In this document: positions 32,789 through 43,055 of the stretch, piece by piece
Layout of the letters: every line of letters starts with the position of its first letter
How positions within the stretch are numbered: position 1 is the first letter of the stretch
Assembly (NCBI GenBank): GCA_023014485.1
Contig: JAJOZX010012074.1
Span: 1-64,000 of the forward strand
Source: Bathynomus jamesi
Lineage: Eukaryota > Arthropoda > Malacostraca > Isopoda > Cirolanidae
Length of the DNA stretch: 64,000 nt
Direction: 5' to 3'
Translations under genes and position numbers: made by a program
Notes under the pieces: generated by a model
What the model was told of the DNA's origin: nothing
Seen by the model: only the letters and a program-made list of their open reading frames with translations
Databases searched by the model: none

Positions 32789-34149
32789 CAGGGTGGGGCA
32801 CGGGAACCAAGTGTTTTTGGAATAATCAGGAAAATGATATTTATTTTTGTAAAGAAAATATATTGGTAGAACAACATTCGTAAGAACATAGCATTTCATG
32901 TCATAATAATCATGTACCGAAAATTATATCTGGCATATGATGTCCTTGGCCGTCGACGCATTGTTGAAGGCGTTTACGAAAATTGGCCTCCACTCTTCCC
33001 AGCAGGTCTCTGTTGATTTGGATGATTTGTTGACGGATCGCTTCCTTCAATGCATCTAATGTACGGGGCTTGTCCTAGTAGACACGTGACTTGAGGTACC
33101 CCCATAGAAAGAAGTCACATGTGGACAAGTCAGGGGACCGAGGGGGCCATGCAATGTCACCAAATCTCGAAATGAGATGGTTGGGAAACAGGGAGCGAAG
33201 AACAGCCATTGACGCTCTGGCGGTGTGTGGCGTGGCCCCATCTTGCTGAAACCACAAATGTCGACGAGCAATACGCCTTCTTCGTAACTCAGGGATGAAA
33301 AAGGTGTTCACCATCTCAATGTAACGCCCAGATGTTATGGTAACGGTAACCCCATTTTGTTCGAAGAAATAGGGACCGATGACGCCAAACTTTCCCACCG
33401 CGCACCAAACTGTAACCTTAGGGCTATGCAGCGGTTTTTCATGGAGTTGTCGCGGATTTTCAGCAGCCCAATACCGACAGTTTTGATTGTTGACGGCCCC
33501 ATTAAGGTGGAAATGGGCTTCATCACTCATTACCACCATCATGTTTTCATTCTGCTCATAAAGTGCAAGCATTTCCTGTGCAAAATTCAGTCGTTGGGGG
33601 CAATCGTTTACATTCAATTCCTGCACCATCGCTAACTTGTATGGGTGAAAATGTAATTCTTCATGCAAAATCCGTCTAACAGTACGATTGCTGATTCCGA
33701 GTGCAGCTGAATGTCTCCGAGCAGAGCGGCCTGGGCTTTGCAACATCGCTTGTCTGACCCTTTCAACGTTCTCTGGAGTACGCACAGTGCGTTGCGGCCC
33801 CTTCGGTTTTGTTTTCATTATTGAGCCTCCTGTTCGAAGATTGTTAACCCAACGTAAGATTGTGTCACGAGCGGGAACAGAGTCATTTCGATGAATGTTG
33901 AATCTGCGGCGAAACGCACGCTGAACTGCTGTCACTGACTCGCCACTCCTAACAAAATGATCATACGCGAACATGCGGTGTTCTAACGTCCACTGCTCCA
34001 TGATGGCACCTGAAAGATAAAGGTGAGTGTTAGTTAAAGTTAAATGCTATGAACCCAGGAATGGAATGCTACCTACCGCACGCCCCTCCCATTCCTAATG
34101 GCCGATTACTAGCTATTCAAAAAACACTTGATTCCCGTGCCCCACCCTA
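32789..34149 (-). mobile_element. DD41D mariner-like transposon, nearly intact
   Basis: Ends CAGGGTGGGGCACGGGAACC and, on the right, the complement with a single terminal change (CCCGTGCCCCACCCTA). TA lies on each side (32787-32788 and 34150-34151). At 1361 bp it has the size of a complete element and encloses one transposase gene in the - direction. Confidence 0.92.
33075..34001 (-). CDS. Mariner-like (DD41D) transposase, one premature stop
   Basis: Transposase that would cut and paste the surrounding TIR element at TA sites. From MEQWTLEHRMFAYDHF, 308 codons are open. Residues about 1-120 hold two helix-turn-helix regions (including SARRHSAALGISNRTVRRIL). Catalytic regions follow: SDEAHFHLNG, QQDGATPHTARAS and PPRSPDLSTCDFFLWGY. 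From the D of QQD to the D of CDF there are 41 residues, the spacing described for the DD41D (rosa) group. A TAG at 33075-33077 ends the frame, but the same frame continues without a stop for about 54 further codons to a natural end (PDIIFGT) near 32913. Only one nonsense change separates it from an uninterrupted frame of about 363 codons, so the copy is young compared with its neighbours. Confidence 0.88.
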   Translation of the reverse strand: MEQWTLEHRMFAYDHFVRSGESVTAVQRAFRRRFNIHRNDSVPARDTILRWVNNLRTGGSIMKTKPKGPQRTVRTPENVERVRQAMLQSPGRSARRHSAALGISNRTVRRILHEELHFHPYKLAMVQELNVNDCPQRLNFAQEMLALYEQNENMMVVMSDEAHFHLNGAVNNQNCRYWAAENPRQLHEKPLHSPKVTVWCAVGKFGVIGPYFFEQNGVTVTITSGRYIEMVNTFFIPELRRRRIARRHLWFQQDGATPHTARASMAVLRSLFPNHLISRFGDIAWPPRSPDLSTCDFFLWGYLKSRVY

Positions 34150-34151
34150 TA

Positions 34152-35179
34152 TAATAAGTTAAATTTAACAATTTTCATTGTAATTATTTGAAGGTTATTT
34201 CATTGCTTACTATTTTATTAAAGGTTGAATATTATGTCTTTAGGTTTGATCCAATCCAGTACTTCCTTTATAGTTGGCTTTTAGTTAATATATAGGCTCT
34301 AAGTAGGGTAAAATCGGCGGCAGCTTGTTACCATTCAGCCATATTATTTTATCCTCTTTTAAATCATGTTGAATTTGGGAAATAAAAGTTTATGAAAACG
34401 CTTTTCAACAATAAATTACACTGCGATACGCGTAGTAGCTATATTTCTTGAACTAAAACGTACCTAATCAGCGGACGAGAGGATTGAGTACCGGTTTCCT
34501 TCCAACCGGCCGGAAATAGCTACCGGAAATGACCTACTTCCCTCGTTTATCACTCCTTAGAAACTCAAGAAAGCCAATTTTTTGTCCGTTAAGAGTCGAG
34601 TGTTTCCGGTTTGTGTTCCCTTCGTTGAGGCGTCGAGTATTTGGGCTAATGGAACCGGTTACCTGGGACTCTTATTCAAACTAATTATACCTGTTGCATA
34701 CCTGTTACGGTATGTCAATTACCTCGCGTTGGAGTGAAGTTAACCTTTTGTGTTTGTAGGCTATATCGAGTAGTATGTAACCTTAAATGAATTTATATGA
34801 CACGCACGATTTTTTTTTTTTTTTACATGCGAGTAATATATTTTATGATACAAGTTATAAAATATTATATAGAGAGAACATATTTTATACATTACTCGTA
34901 TCCCAGGTAACGATATTGTACACACCACAAGGAAAAATGTTTTAATAAAATTGGGGAAACCGCTTTCGACCATCATAAACTTGGCCTGAGGGAGAAGTAG
35001 GATGTATGTATAAACAGCGAGAAGGGATTTGCGCGTTAAGAAACGTCTTCTGTATAGGACTTTTCGATGAAAGGAAATTCCTCTGGGATTCAATGTTCGT
35101 TTGATCACAGTTTGTACACGAGAGAATTATCGTTAAAGTTTATACGCAGCTCAGATATATATATATATTATATATATAT

Positions 35180-35211
<32 letters not shown>

Positions 35212-35707
35212 ATATAATATTTATTTATTTATTTATTTATTTATTTAGAAAGTCTACTCAATGGGAATTACATTTATTAATTATTTTAACGTTCTTTGAA
35301 CTGAATAGAGATTGTTTGGAACACTTAAGATATGGTTCCATAAATAAATGTATTTGTACCTAATTGGAGACTTTCGGACTAATAAATATATTTTGTTTGT
35401 AGAAAGGAGGGGCCAAGGGTGAGCACCCACAAAAAATGCCCCCCTTATACAAAAAAGAGAGGCAAAATCAAGGTATCCGAGGCTCATGAGCCAATTTTTT
35501 TTTTTAATATATTTTGAAAAGATTGTGCAGTGTTTAAAATACATGTATGTGTAGTGAAGAACAGAGGGAGAAGTATTTATTTGAGAGCATGCTGGACTCC
35601 TCACAGGTTAGATGAGACACGGAAAAAGATCGGCTAAAGAGGACAGCAATAGGAGAAACGGGAGTTCCAGCACTCCGTCTCCTGCCTAACATACCCCCAA
35701 GAGTATA
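34152..35707. other. Non-coding, (AT)n at about 35152-35215
   Basis: AT-rich, with (AT)n and a (TTTA)n run at 35219-35246. No gene recognised. Confidence 0.5.
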
Positions 35708-35990
35708 CCTTTGGTTAGCTTCCCGAATTGTTCATTTTGACGAAGGTCAAGCTTTTCAGTCCACCTTAAACTTAGTTTAACGTGGAATCCGAACCACGCC
35801 CCACCAGCAACCCAGCTTCTTAACCACTAGGCCACCCAGGGTACCCAGTTATCTACCAACCACTTTCTTTATTGTGTGGAAGGATGAACAGCTGGGTTTT
35901 GTTGCGCGCCGGCTGCCGTCATCGGGTCTCGATCCCGGGGCCGATGGATTCGTAGTCAGCGATGCTAACCACTACACCACGGAGGCGCAT
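35708..35990 (-). mobile_element. Dimeric tRNA-derived SINE, copy 6 (short form)
   Basis: Full short form. The head end (ACCACGGAGGCGCAT on the + strand) runs into (TA)n at 35994-36020, as in the copy at 11732. Confidence 0.85.
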
Positions 35991-35991
35991 G

Positions 35992-36029
<38 letters not shown>

Positions 36030-37286
36030 ATATATATATTCTATGAAATTTGATTGGGAATTTAAAATTGTGAAGTTAAAATTAAGATAAATTTTTCTTG
36101 TAATGAACGTAGAGGAACTGCCTACATGTATACAGTATATACGAGATTAAGTGCTAAAGTTTCAGATGACAGTTATCAGTTTATGAAGCTGTGTGTGTGT
36201 GTCGCAAACAAGAGATTCCATTTCACACATTGGATAAGCCCGATGAGAGTCAGGTCTACATATTTACATGAAAATAAAGTGGACTTGGTCAAAAATGACA
36301 TTTGGCAACTTTCTATCCCCTCTTCCCCCGTACCTTCTCCTTTTTCAAAAAGTAGCAATTTTAGCGAATCATTGAGGAAGTCGCACGATATATCAAACAG
36401 AGTATTGACCGTCTTTAGGATAGGTGGAATACGACCTTCTTTTTTTTTTCTTTTTTCTTTTTTGTAGCTTTATTTTGTATCTTCTAATTGCACTTTTTCC
36501 AAATTTTGTACATTTTTCTACATAGATTATGATGTGTATTCAAGTCGCGTTTATAACCCAATCGATAAGAGAAATGGATTCCTAATCATGTATTCGTGTT
36601 TTAGGGTCTCGAACAACTATTTCCTCAATTTGTGTGAGCTTTTTCGAAGATGAGAGTGGAAGAAAGCAGGTTAGGGGGAGATTAAGATGAAATAGATAGT
36701 AAACAAGGAGCAATAACAGAGAGGCTAAGTTTTTTGGGGATACGGTCACTCTTCTTGGACTCTTCAGTATCTGGGATACCTTCAAGTATTGAAGGTATAG
36801 AACTCGCATTGTGTTTATCGTGTTTACTGGAAGGTTTCGAACTTAGTTGATACAATTTGCTTCGCGATACAGTGAAATTTTTCATATAATATGAAATGCA
36901 TTGAAATACATTAAATCTATTTTGTTTACAAGTAAAATGGAAACGTACATCCCTCGTTCTGCACTTAATTCGATTTCGATTTTCGCTCTGAACACGTTAC
37001 AGTGCGTTTTTTACGGGTTTGAATCTTTTCAAGTTAAAAATGTTTCAGAATTTAAAGAAATTAATATATTTTAATATAAATTTATATATAATGACAAGGA
37101 AAAGCAAATGACTACGTATCTACGTTACAAGAATTTAGATTGTCATGTTTCACCACGTGTTTAAATCTGTCGTCGAACTGAAAAAATAAACGGCTCCAAT
37201 TTAATTCATGATATACTGTACTTTGTAATTGAAGTATTTGTCCTTTTCATTGTAATAACAATCTTCGTAATCTTTCAATACATGAA
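35991..37286. other. Non-coding, upstream of the orphan ORF
   Basis: (TA)n next to the SINE, otherwise AT-rich. A promoter for the downstream ORF would lie here, but I see no clear TATA or initiator element. Confidence 0.45.
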
Positions 37287-38330
37287 ATGGAGCCCCAGAA
37301 CCAAACCAAACCGACCGGAATTAAAGTTCCTTATTTGAGTCGTTTGAGTAGCTCTGATTCCGTTTTTACGGACGATTGGCCCTCTCCTCATCATGATTTT
37401 CATACGAAGCCTGTTTTCGGCAGTTCTCCTCATTACAGTAACGATGGCGACTTTGGTACCTTCGACGATAACTACTACTCACGGTCTAATACGCTGTCTT
37501 TAGCGTCTTCGTTGTTGTTGTCGTCATCATCATCAGGTACCGGAGGAGTTGACGAAGTTTTCAATCCTTCACGATGGATAAGCGAGAAAAGGAAAAATTC
37601 TTCCCCTTCTGCCGAGGGACGAAAAAATGTTTTCCGATTTCCGGAAGTGCGTAGAAAGATCAGTGTCCAGAATTTTTTCGATAAGGATGAGGTGTTTGGG
37701 AGCAGCGATTCTTCCGACGATGAGTTGGTCGGGGCGAGAAAGCCCAGGTTTTACTTAAACTCTCCTCCCAAATGCAGCGAAATCGAAACGGAGTATCAGG
37801 AAGGGACCGAATTCTGTACTCATTGCTTATCCTCCAGCAAGGCCTTCTGCACTTACTGTGGCTCCTTCAAAGCTACAAAAGACGTGGTAAAGCACAAGGA
37901 GGATACGACCACCACTACCCATCATTCAGATTCTGAACTTGGTATAGATCAGAGTCGTTATTATGGGCTTGGGCTTGGGCTTGGGCTTGGTCGTTCTGGT
38001 CCCGGTCAGTGTGCTCGCGACCGTGCGACCAGTTTTGATAAATATTCCCCCTCCCCTTCTCCTTCCTCCTCCTCCTCTTCCTCTCGGAGGAAGTTTCCGA
38101 GCGTCTTCGACGCAACGACCCGCCGCGCGTTTCCGTCCGAGGACGACGTTCAATACCCGACGAACGAATCTCGTCTCTCGCAATGTTCCGATTACTCGTT
38201 TACGTCGTTTCTCGAGGACGACGACGACGTTTGTTTGGGTATTCGACGAGCTAAATTGGAGACTCCCTTCAGTCGAAATTTAAAGGTTAGAGCCGATGAC
38301 GTCACGAAATATTTGTGGTGGGGACGATGA
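37287..38330 (+). CDS. Uncharacterised Ser/Asp-rich 347-aa protein
   Basis: The longest non-repeat open frame in the window, from ATG (MEPQNQTKP..) to TGA. I do not recognise the family. Visible features: Ser-rich runs (about residues 72-84 and 260-270), an acidic patch (SSDSSDDEL, about 143-152), a double CxxC (CTHCLSSSKAFCTYCG, about 177-192) that could bind one zinc ion, a GLGLGLGLG run (about 228-236), and acidic FLEDDDDV near the end. Base composition is more even than that of the flanks, and an AATAAA lies 45 bp after the stop. This suggests a real intronless gene or retrogene. Alternatively, a GTTAGA at 38286 could act as a phase-0 donor, making this an exon. Confidence 0.65.
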   Translation: MEPQNQTKPTGIKVPYLSRLSSSDSVFTDDWPSPHHDFHTKPVFGSSPHYSNDGDFGTFDDNYYSRSNTLSLASSLLLSSSSSGTGGVDEVFNPSRWISEKRKNSSPSAEGRKNVFRFPEVRRKISVQNFFDKDEVFGSSDSSDDELVGARKPRFYLNSPPKCSEIETEYQEGTEFCTHCLSSSKAFCTYCGSFKATKDVVKHKEDTTTTTHHSDSELGIDQSRYYGLGLGLGLGRSGPGQCARDRATSFDKYSPSPSPSSSSSSSRRKFPSVFDATTRRAFPSEDDVQYPTNESRLSQCSDYSFTSFLEDDDDVCLGIRRAKLETPFSRNLKVRADDVTKYLWWGR

Positions 38331-38335
38331 CGTCA
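38297..38335. promoter_or_regulatory. Two TGACGTCA (CRE-type) palindromes
   Basis: Perfect TGACGTCA at 38297-38304 and at 38328-38335. The second contains the stop codon of the upstream ORF. TGACGTCA is the CREB/ATF consensus. A regulatory role here is only a possibility, because the first copy is also protein coding (DDVT). Confidence 0.35.
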
Positions 38336-38374
38336 CAAAGATTCCAGAATAGAAGTGAAAGTTGTTTCATGTAC

Positions 38375-38380
38375 AATAAA
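38375..38380 (+). terminator. Poly(A) signal AATAAA
   Basis: Canonical AATAAA, 45 bp after the stop codon of the 347-aa ORF, which implies a very short 3' UTR. The hexamer is common in AT-rich DNA, so it is only supportive. Confidence 0.5.
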
Positions 38381-38702
38381 AACATTAGTTTCCTCTACTG
38401 GTTATAATTCTTTAAAGTTTTAACAAGAGGAAGTATCTTTGCGTTCGATAGAATTTCACTGTTTTTAACGATTTACTGTAGAATGTAATGTTTAAAAATA
38501 ATAATTATTTAGTGTAATATATCTAGTAGTGATGAGCCACTTAGGGAAAGCTCTTTGGTACATTTATCCTCTATATACTAGGTAATGATGATGCGAGCTG
38601 CTCGGACCATCGTATGGACGGAGCAATGCTTTGTAAACGAAGCAAGTCTTTAATTTAAAAAATTTAATTTATTATTAGCATATATATATATATATATATA
38701 TA

Positions 38703-39276
38703 CAGGGTGTCCGAGAATTATCTGTACAATTTTTGGCTGTTATTAAAAGTCAACCATGAAGTGTAGAAATTCCAGTGTTGTCCCATTTTACAGAGAATCT
38801 CATTAAGTTTTTCTGATACCAAGTTTTGACAAGTTTTTTAGAAATTCCAGTGTGTCCGAACATTATCTGTACAATTTCACCTTTTAATAAAATTCTTGAT
38901 AACACACGTAAAATTCTTAAACAAGATTATTTAGAATCTGTATTTTCAAAAGTTTCTTTTATTAAAATAACGTTGTTACAAACATTCGATATGTGCACCA
39001 TTAGTGATTCGCAAAACATCCAATCGATACTCCAAATGTTGCCATGTACGCTGCAGCATATATCCACATCAATTTGCTCAATAGCAGCTGTGATTCTTGC
39101 TTTTAAATCATCAATGTCTGTCACCCGCGTACATTTCTAAAAAACTTGTCAAAACTTGGTATCAGAAAAAACTTAATGAGATTCTCTGTAAAATGGGACA
39201 ACACTGGAATTTCTACACTTCATGGTTGACTTTTAATAACAGCCAAAAAGTGTACAGATAATTCTCGGACACCCGG
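38703..39276. mobile_element. Mariner-derived MITE with 145 bp TIRs
   Basis: Inverted ends of about 145 bp begin CAGGGTGTCCGAGAATTATC. Flanked by TATATA. The centre, read on the - strand, keeps the C-terminal end of a mariner-like transposase in two frames (MTDIDDLKARITAAIEQIDVD, then a WQHLEYRLDVLRITNGAHIE-like stretch). This shows that it arose by internal deletion of a full element. Confidence 0.85.
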
Positions 39277-39308
<32 letters not shown>

Positions 39309-39309
39309 C

Positions 39310-39341
<32 letters not shown>

Positions 39342-39715
39342 ATATTATATATATATATATATATATTTTTTAAATTTTTTTTTTTAGTTCAGGAAGAACC
39401 GATTCGCCTCTATTTAAAGGGCATATCTCAGCGGAAAAAACAAAGAAAAAGTGAGGAAAGACAGAGGAAAAAGAAAGGGTGGAGGGGACAGTCGAAGTGG
39501 AAAAAGACCAAGGATGACAAGGACTGCAGGGTCGAGCCCCATCATCCTTGGGTGCTAGGGCCGGGAGGGCGCACGTGAAACCTCCAGGAACAAGCACGTA
39601 CAAACGAGCACAAAGAGCATTCAAGAGCACGAGCTTAGAACCCCCTTGCGGGGATATATATATATATATATATAGGGGATGAATGTCACAATTAAAACAC
39701 GTGAAATGAATGAAT
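39277..39715. other. (AT)n cluster and unassigned GC-richer segment
   Basis: (TA)n tracts at 39277-39366 and 39654-39674. Between them is a purine-rich segment (39380-39650) with no recognised family. Confidence 0.5.
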
Positions 39716-39867
39716 GATGCAAATCCACAAGGAAAAAAATTATTCCAAGGCCTTTTGTGTATTCAGCAAGACACCTCGTCAGGGAATGAATTCCCTGACG
39801 AGTTGTATTGCTGAATACACGAAAGGCCTTGGAATAATTTTTTATTTTTCCTTGTCGGTTTGCATTA
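39716..39867. mobile_element. Fold-back MITE (about 150 bp)
   Basis: Almost a complete hairpin. Arms of about 70 bp (ATGCAAATCCACAAGGAAAA.. and its complement) meet at GGGAATGAATTCCC. No loop of note and no coding capacity. A broken relative is at 21198. Confidence 0.8.
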
Positions 39868-40439
39868 TATATATATATATAATTTTTTTTTTTGGGGGGG
39901 GATTTTAATTTCCATTCATAACATGAGAGAAAAATGACGAAATTATGTATGTTGAAGTTTCATGGTAACTACGAAAGATGATAGAACCCAGGTAATAATG
40001 CTATCAGATATTATGGAACATTATGCACTTACCCAGGAAATCTGTGAAGCCACTAGAAAAGTGTGTTTTTTGGGTTTAATTTTGACAAATAACAAATGAA
40101 TGAAAAGATAAGGCACACACAATTTTCTGCCCATAACCTAATGGATACGCAATTAAAGTTAACAACCAGAGGTCCAAAAATGCATCCAGAGAGTCAGAAG
40201 GCATATTTGAAGGTTTAAATATGAATTTAAAGGAAGTAGATTGGGAAAGTGTAAATAAGAAGATTTAAAGAAAGTAATTTGGCAATTGCTACTTCACGAG
40301 AAGACTCCAGAGGGAATATATAAATATATATATCAAATTAAATTAAACCTATATTGCTGACACATGTTCCGACGAGAGAAAAAGAAAACGTAGCAAACAC
40401 GAGAGAAAAATCAGGACACTCTTTATACAACGGAAACAA
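39868..40439. other. AT-rich non-coding stretch
   Basis: Nothing recognised, apart from a possible decayed 5' extension of the following LINE relic. Confidence 0.4.
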
Positions 40440-41200
40440 ACGGTAAGAACTTTCTACAGCTGCAGCACTGAAGCAGAGAGACTCAAACTAGAAAAAAACC
40501 CTGCGAAATAGAAACGGACCTAAAACAAACATCCATCCATGAGACAAATCGAGGAGAAAAACAAGGAAGCAGAAAACACAAAAAATAACTCGAAATACTT
40601 ATCAACGATTGCGAAAAGAAAAATGCAGTGTAGAGAGAATATTGGTCCGTTGATACATGGGGGCGACCGAATACACAAATGTCCAAGAAAAAATGAGCCA
40701 GCTGCTTAAGGAACAATTTAACTCTGTTTCGTACCCCAAAGTCCGAGAAGAAAGTAAAAAATCCAGATGAATTTTTGACAGTGATGCAAATCAGCCAAGA
40801 ACAAGTTCGAGCATGAACCTATTAATAGATTCCGAGTTCTCGGAAGGAGATGTGATTAAGGCTCTGTCATAAATGCGAGAAAATTCGGCACCAGGGCCAG
40901 ACACATATAGTGCCACGTTTCTGAAGAAATGTGAAGAGTATTGCCAAGCCTCCGTATTTGCTATGGAGAAAATCACTAGGCACAGGACAAATTCCACTGC
41001 CATTAAAGAACACGAACCATTGCCCCCTTATTTCAAGGAGGTAACAAAGCAATGGCAAAGAATTATTTATCGGCCAGTAGCTCTCATCTTCCACCTTATA
41101 AAGTGCTTTGAATGTATAATTAGAGGCAAAACTACTTTCTGCCTACAAGAAAAGAATTTATACAGTCCAAACCAACCTGAATAATTTAATAACCAACTGG
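40440..41200 (+). pseudogene. Decayed LINE reverse-transcriptase fragment
   Basis: In frame: EFSEGDVIKAL, stop, MRENSAPGPDTYSATFLKKC (the APGPD motif ahead of non-LTR reverse transcriptases), then a decayed region and IYRPVALIFHLIKCFECIIR (the NYRPVALTSH..K.FERIIR block) and KNLYSPNQPE (where family members read HGF). Many stops. The catalytic motifs are not preserved. Resembles LINE-B more than LINE-A in style. Confidence 0.65.
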
Positions 41201-41373
41201 ACAGGTTTCTGTACAAAGGCCCTGACTAACCATGCGTGGCTGGGTACGAGGGCAGGAGGAGATCGGAAAGCAATTCCATTTCCACAAAATTCCGCAAATG
41301 AAGCGGGATGCTGCAGGTCACAGGTCGATCCTGAGCCGACGTTCAAACTCTCAAAGCCATATATATATATAAA

Positions 41374-41712
41374 ACCTTAGTTTTCGCTTCCGCCCGAATT
41401 GTTCATTCTGACGAAGTTTGTTGCTCCACCTTAGACCTACAGCTTAACATGGAATCCGAACCACGACCCGCCACGGGTAGTCAGAAATTACACAGTCCTC
41501 GCCCAGACCCAATCTGACGACCTTCCGATCAGTAACCCAGCGTCTTAACCACTAGGAGGATACACAGGGTACCTATATATCTACCAACCAATTTTTATTG
41601 TATGGAAGGATGAACATCTGGGTTTCCTGCGTGCCGACTGCCGTCACGAGAATCGAATCCGGGTCGGTGGATTCGTAGTCAGCGATGCTAACCACACCAC
41701 CACCGAGGCGCA
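41374..41712 (-). mobile_element. Dimeric tRNA-derived SINE, copy 7 (long form)
   Basis: Same long form as at 7955, with the extra segment containing GAAATTACACAGTCCTCGCC on the + strand. Shows that the long form is a real subfamily and not a one-off insertion. Confidence 0.85.
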
Positions 41713-41716
41713 CATA

Positions 41717-41816
41717 TAGGGTGATTTGCTATATATTTTTTTTTTTTTAATTTTTTTTTTTTGTCCATTACATTGTATATACCATTGTAATGGTCAGATG
41801 AATAAAAAATCGCCCT
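41717..41816. mobile_element. Possible 100 bp palindromic MITE
   Basis: TAGGGTGATTT on the left and AAATCGCCCT on the right, with an inner palindrome CCATTACA/TGTAATGG. Poly(T) between. Weak, small element. Confidence 0.4.
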
Positions 41817-42201
41817 TCAACCAAGATTGATCATTTTACTCGTGAAATAACTTTTATTAATAGCAGTAACTTGCATATATTTCTGCTAAGCCTTTAAAAA
41901 TATACAAGTTCAGGAGGTTTTACCCCTATACGAAAAACACGTTCAGTATGTACACCATCCACTTCGAGAACTTGTGCTATAAAAAATCTGTTGTATTGTA
42001 TAGGTCGCCCCTTTTGGAAACCTTGTTTAATATAGTGTATAGTCTTACAAAAATTGGGGAAATATTGCATGTAGAAAAATTTTTGTGTTTGCGTGGAAAA
42101 CCCTTGATTTTCTATATTTGTTAAAGGTTTAAAAAAAAAAAGTACGAGTTACTTCTAACAAAACTTATGTACAAAATAGTGATCGGTTTTTCCTTGAAGA
42201 C

Positions 42202-42245
<44 letters not shown>

Positions 42246-42379
42246 TTATCAGGCCAACTCAAGAGGAGGGGCAACAAACCTAACCTCCATGAAATGAGGA
42301 ATCATCGCACGGAACACTTGAAAATTTTACTTCTTATTATTTGTATTTGTATTTGTTGCCCCACCATATATACAGTTAT

Positions 42380-42429
<50 letters not shown>

Positions 42430-42926
42430 TATATGTATGTAACTGACACCTAAGTATTAGAATATGTAATCGATTTGACTTTAACCCTTCAACGATCGAT
42501 TGTTTTGTAAGGTTTAGTTGTTAATACGTGTATTTGAAACGTTAACACTTTGTACCGGTCGTCCATAAAAGGCTAATAGAGGTTAGGATAGGACACGAGT
42601 TAGTTTAGTTTAGGTTAGGTTTAGTCAAGTTAACCTTTTAAGCGTCATCTTTATACGCACCGATAGATGAGATGACTCGTCCATAACGCTTAAGAGGTTA
42701 AACAAAATCGAAAGAGGAATAATTTGGTGTGTAGGCCTATTTGACAGCATTAATTAACAATTTATGCGTGAATTATTTCGGTACGTTTATGGGTTCGTCG
42801 TTCGTAAAGTAATTTAGTTTCATCTTTTCAATATTTTGAAGAAGGGGATGTTAATTACAAATATTCCATTCATCATTGATCCATTGATGCTTTTTCTCCG
42901 ATCTAACTGATCTTTTTCTTCGGCAG
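41817..42926. other. Non-coding, upstream of RSK exon; LINE-B 3' end at 42246-42345
   Basis: (CA)n at 42208-42242 is followed at once by a 100 bp piece matching the LINE-B 3' UTR (AGGCCAACTCAAGAGGAGGG..). Then comes (TA)n at 42385-42435. The rest is AT-rich, with TTAGG-like runs near 42600. The branch point and polypyrimidine tract of the next exon would lie at about 42890-42924 (TCTTTTTCTTCGGCAG). Confidence 0.55.
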
Positions 42927-43055
42927 GACGCTGACGGGGAGCTAAATGGGACGCAAGAGTTCGACGTTTGTGACCTGGTCGGGGAGGGTCATGAGAAAGC
43001 GGACCCCGCCCATTTTGAACTCCTGAAGGTGCTCGGCCAAGGTTCTTTCGGCAAG
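42927..43055 (+). CDS. RPS6KA: RSK (p90 ribosomal S6 kinase) exon: start of N-terminal kinase domain
   Basis: Ribosomal S6 kinases of the RSK type are Ser/Thr kinases with two kinase domains that act below ERK and PDK1. The exon follows TTCTTCGGCAG and ends AAG|GTAAGA. It reads 43 codons in phase 0 from [14 protein letters not shown] to [19 protein letters not shown]. The block [19 protein letters not shown] is near-identical to the start of the RSK N-terminal (AGC-type) kinase domain. GQGSFG is the glycine-rich ATP loop, and the conserved Val after it is supplied by the next exon. The preceding residues ([10 protein letters not shown]) replace the family's usual [12 protein letters not shown] approach and are diverged. 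The upstream exon was not identified with certainty. The symbol is family-level only. Confidence 0.95.

Noticed and set aside
39370..39630. 86-codon - strand frame in a purine-rich segment
   Set aside because: Low-complexity Ser/Phe-rich product with no family resemblance.
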